A stretch of DNA of 64,000 nucleotides, taken from positions 23,663 through 87,662 of the forward strand of contig NZ_GL586311.1 of the NCBI RefSeq assembly GCF_000184945.1, given 5' to 3'. Position numbers and translations under genes: made by a program. Below, in pieces: positions 62,614 to 64,000 of the stretch (the stretch's first letter is position 1; every line of letters begins with the position of its first letter). Source of the stretch: Segatella buccae ATCC 33574. Its GTDB lineage: Bacteria; Bacteroidota; Bacteroidia; Bacteroidales; Bacteroidaceae. Below the pieces are notes generated by a model. That model ran no database searches and had not been told where the DNA came from. It saw only the letters and a program-made list of their open reading frames with translations.

Positions 62614-64000
62614 ATGGAAAACAAAGAGAAACCTGAACCAATTTATTATGAATTGACAGATAAGCATTTCTGGGCTGCCTTTCTTAACTTGGCGCGCCAC
62701 AATGTCTATACCACCATTAATCACATCAACAGACGTTTGGAAATAGCAGAGCTAAAAGACGATGGATATATGATGGGCATTAAAGGCAGCTGGAACGAGC
62801 AAGCGAAAAAACTCGACAAAAAAGTTCGGCTGAGAGACTTGATCATGAAACACTTTCCTTTTCTGGAAGCTGCAGCTTATGAAATGACAAACTCTAAAAG
62901 TCCCAACAATAAGGAGCAACGGGAAAAGGAACAATCCGAAGCCCTATCACTTAACAACTTGAAGAATGTTCTATTCATTTTCTTGGAAAAACTTCAGGTT
63001 CTCAGGAACTACTACTCCCATTACAAGTATTCTGAAGAATCCCCAAAACCGATATTTGAAACAAGCCTTTTGAAAAACATGTATAAGGTTTTCGATGCCA
63101 ATGTGCGGTTAGTAAAGAGAGACTATATGCATCATGAGAATATAGACATGCAAAGAGATTTTACACATCTCAACAGGAAAAAACAAGTGGGACGAACAAA
63201 AAACATCATAGACAGTCCTAACTTTCATTACCATTTTGCAGATAAAGAAGGCAATATGACCATAGCAGGCTTACTGTTCTTCGTCTCTTTATTTCTTGAT
63301 AAAAAAGACGCTATTTGGATGCAGAAAAAGCTAAAGGGATTTAAAGATGGCAGAAACTTGCGTGAGCAAATGACAAACGAAGTATTTTGCAGAAGCCGTA
63401 TATCTTTGCCTAAGCTAAAATTAGAGAATGTACAGACAAAAGACTGGATGCAACTTGATATGCTTAACGAATTGGTTCGCTGTCCCAAATCGCTGTATGA
63501 ACGGTTACGAGAAAAAGATAGGGAAAGTTTTAAAGTACCTTTCGATATTTTCTCTGACGACTATAATGCTGAAGAAGAACCATTTAAGAACACGCTTGTA
63601 AGGCATCAAGACCGCTTTCCATATTTTGTCTTGAGATATTTCGATTTAAATGAGATATTCGAACAACTCCGCTTCCAAATAGATTTAGGTACCTATCATT
63701 TCTCTATCTATAACAAACGTATCGGTGACGAAGATGAAGTTCGCCATCTCACACATCATCTATATGGCTTTGCGCGCATTCAGGACTTTGCACCACAAAA
63801 CCAACCAGAAGAATGGAGAAAATTAGTGAAAGACTTAGATCATTTTGAGACATCGCAAGAGCCTTACATATCTAAGACTGCTCCACATTACCATTTAGAG
63901 AATGAAAAGATAGGCATTAAGTTTTGCAGTGCCCACAACAACCTCTTTCCATCTCTTCAGACCGACAAAACATGCAATGGAAGAAGTAAATTTAATCTCG
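62614..64000 (+). CDS. cas13b: Cas13b, type VI-B CRISPR RNA-guided ribonuclease (5' part, cut by the window edge)
   Basis: An RNA-guided, RNA-cleaving effector that carries two HEPN active sites. The first 462 codons are visible. The N-terminus has the Cas13b signature KHFWAAFLNLARHNVY (residues 18-33) and HFPFLEAAAYE. The first HEPN R-x4-H motif is R131-NYYS-H136. Adding 25 gives R156/H161, the numbering I recall for P. buccae Cas13b, whose sequence this closely matches. An in-frame TTG at 62539 would supply exactly those 25 residues, but it lies upstream of the promoter's -33 box, so I favour ATG 62614. The second HEPN motif, helper genes and array are beyond the edge. Confidence 0.95.
   Translation, partial: MENKEKPEPIYYELTDKHFWAAFLNLARHNVYTTINHINRRLEIAELKDDGYMMGIKGSWNEQAKKLDKKVRLRDLIMKHFPFLEAAAYEMTNSKSPNNKEQREKEQSEALSLNNLKNVLFIFLEKLQVLRNYYSHYKYSEESPKPIFETSLLKNMYKVFDANVRLVKRDYMHHENIDMQRDFTHLNRKKQVGRTKNIIDSPNFHYHFADKEGNMTIAGLLFFVSLFLDKKDAIWMQKKLKGFKDGRNLREQMTNEVFCRSRISLPKLKLENVQTKDWMQLDMLNELVRCPKSLYERLREKDRESFKVPFDIFSDDYNAEEEPFKNTLVRHQDRFPYFVLRYFDLNEIFEQLRFQIDLGTYHFSIYNKRIGDEDEVRHLTHHLYGFARIQDFAPQNQPEEWRKLVKDLDHFETSQEPYISKTAPHYHLENEKIGIKFCSAHNNLFPSLQTDKTCNGRSKFNL

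Noticed and set aside
1..64000. tRNA and rRNA genes
   Set aside because: I looked for T-loop (GGTTCGAATCC-like) and conserved rRNA segments on both strands while reading and found none; a dedicated tRNA scan could still detect an atypical one.

Overview
The window comes from a Bacteroidota chromosome of the Prevotella group, most likely Prevotella (Segatella) buccae or a close relative. This rests on Bacteroidota-type promoters (TTTG, 19-20 bp, TAnnTTTG), a type IX secretion sorting domain, a MurF-alanine racemase fusion, ExoIII/FolE/SPOR/TPI and FtsX/DUF3098/UppP/TruB/QueA/FolK gene orders, and a cas13b start that matches the P. buccae protein as I remember it, apart from a few substitutions. 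The species assignment is an inference; no search was run. Most of the window is ordinary housekeeping chromosome.

Layout. 0.1-5.5 kb: PBP1A, pyrBI, glyA. 5.6-9.6 kb: a TPP-riboswitch-controlled thiamin salvage operon (outer membrane receptor, PnuT permease, thiamin pyrophosphokinase). 9.7-17.9 kb: dnaA, an Mce/MlaD protein, a cell-wall amidase, folB, a B12-dependent ribonucleotide reductase and a nitroreductase. 18.7-22.6 kb: a three-gene uronate operon with an MFS permease, a KduI isomerase carrying an export signal, and an orphan galactitol-type PTS IIC. 22.9-29.2 kb: murF-alr, GSCFA, NUDIX, YfhO. 29.3-30.5 kb: mtnN-luxS (AI-2 synthesis). 31-34.4 kb: a beta-barrel protein, typA, rpsO. 34.6-38.9 kb: the tightly overlapped ftsX-DUF3098-uppP-truB-queA-folK operon. 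39-47.2 kb: a radical SAM gene and an RND efflux operon ending in an LpxA-like gene. 48.3-54.9 kb: CCA-adding enzyme, DUF1599, a DoxX-like/TPI in-frame fusion, SPOR, folE, xth. 55-59.3 kb: small secreted proteins and lipoproteins. 59.4-62.2 kb: a C10 (streptopain/interpain-like) protease with a type IX sorting domain. 62.5 kb to the right edge: the first 462 residues of Cas13b, the type VI-B CRISPR RNA-targeting nuclease, with a clear promoter and a palindromic operator candidate. The rest of the gene, any csx27/csx28 gene and the CRISPR array lie outside the window.

The main non-genic structure is a family of dispersed intergenic elements. Four copies (18.4, 30.7, 47.7 and 58.1 kb) each begin with a consensus promoter, always with 20 bp spacing and an identical TATCTTTG box, followed within about 10 bases by a hairpin plus T-run whose stem is kept by compensating changes. 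Each would make an RNA of roughly 30-35 nt. They sit at one end of larger composite elements. Two near-full copies of about 545 bp (17.95-18.49 and 47.71-48.25 kb) face each other and end in a MITE-like palindrome. No transposase is present. No tRNA, rRNA, insertion sequence or CRISPR array was recognised.
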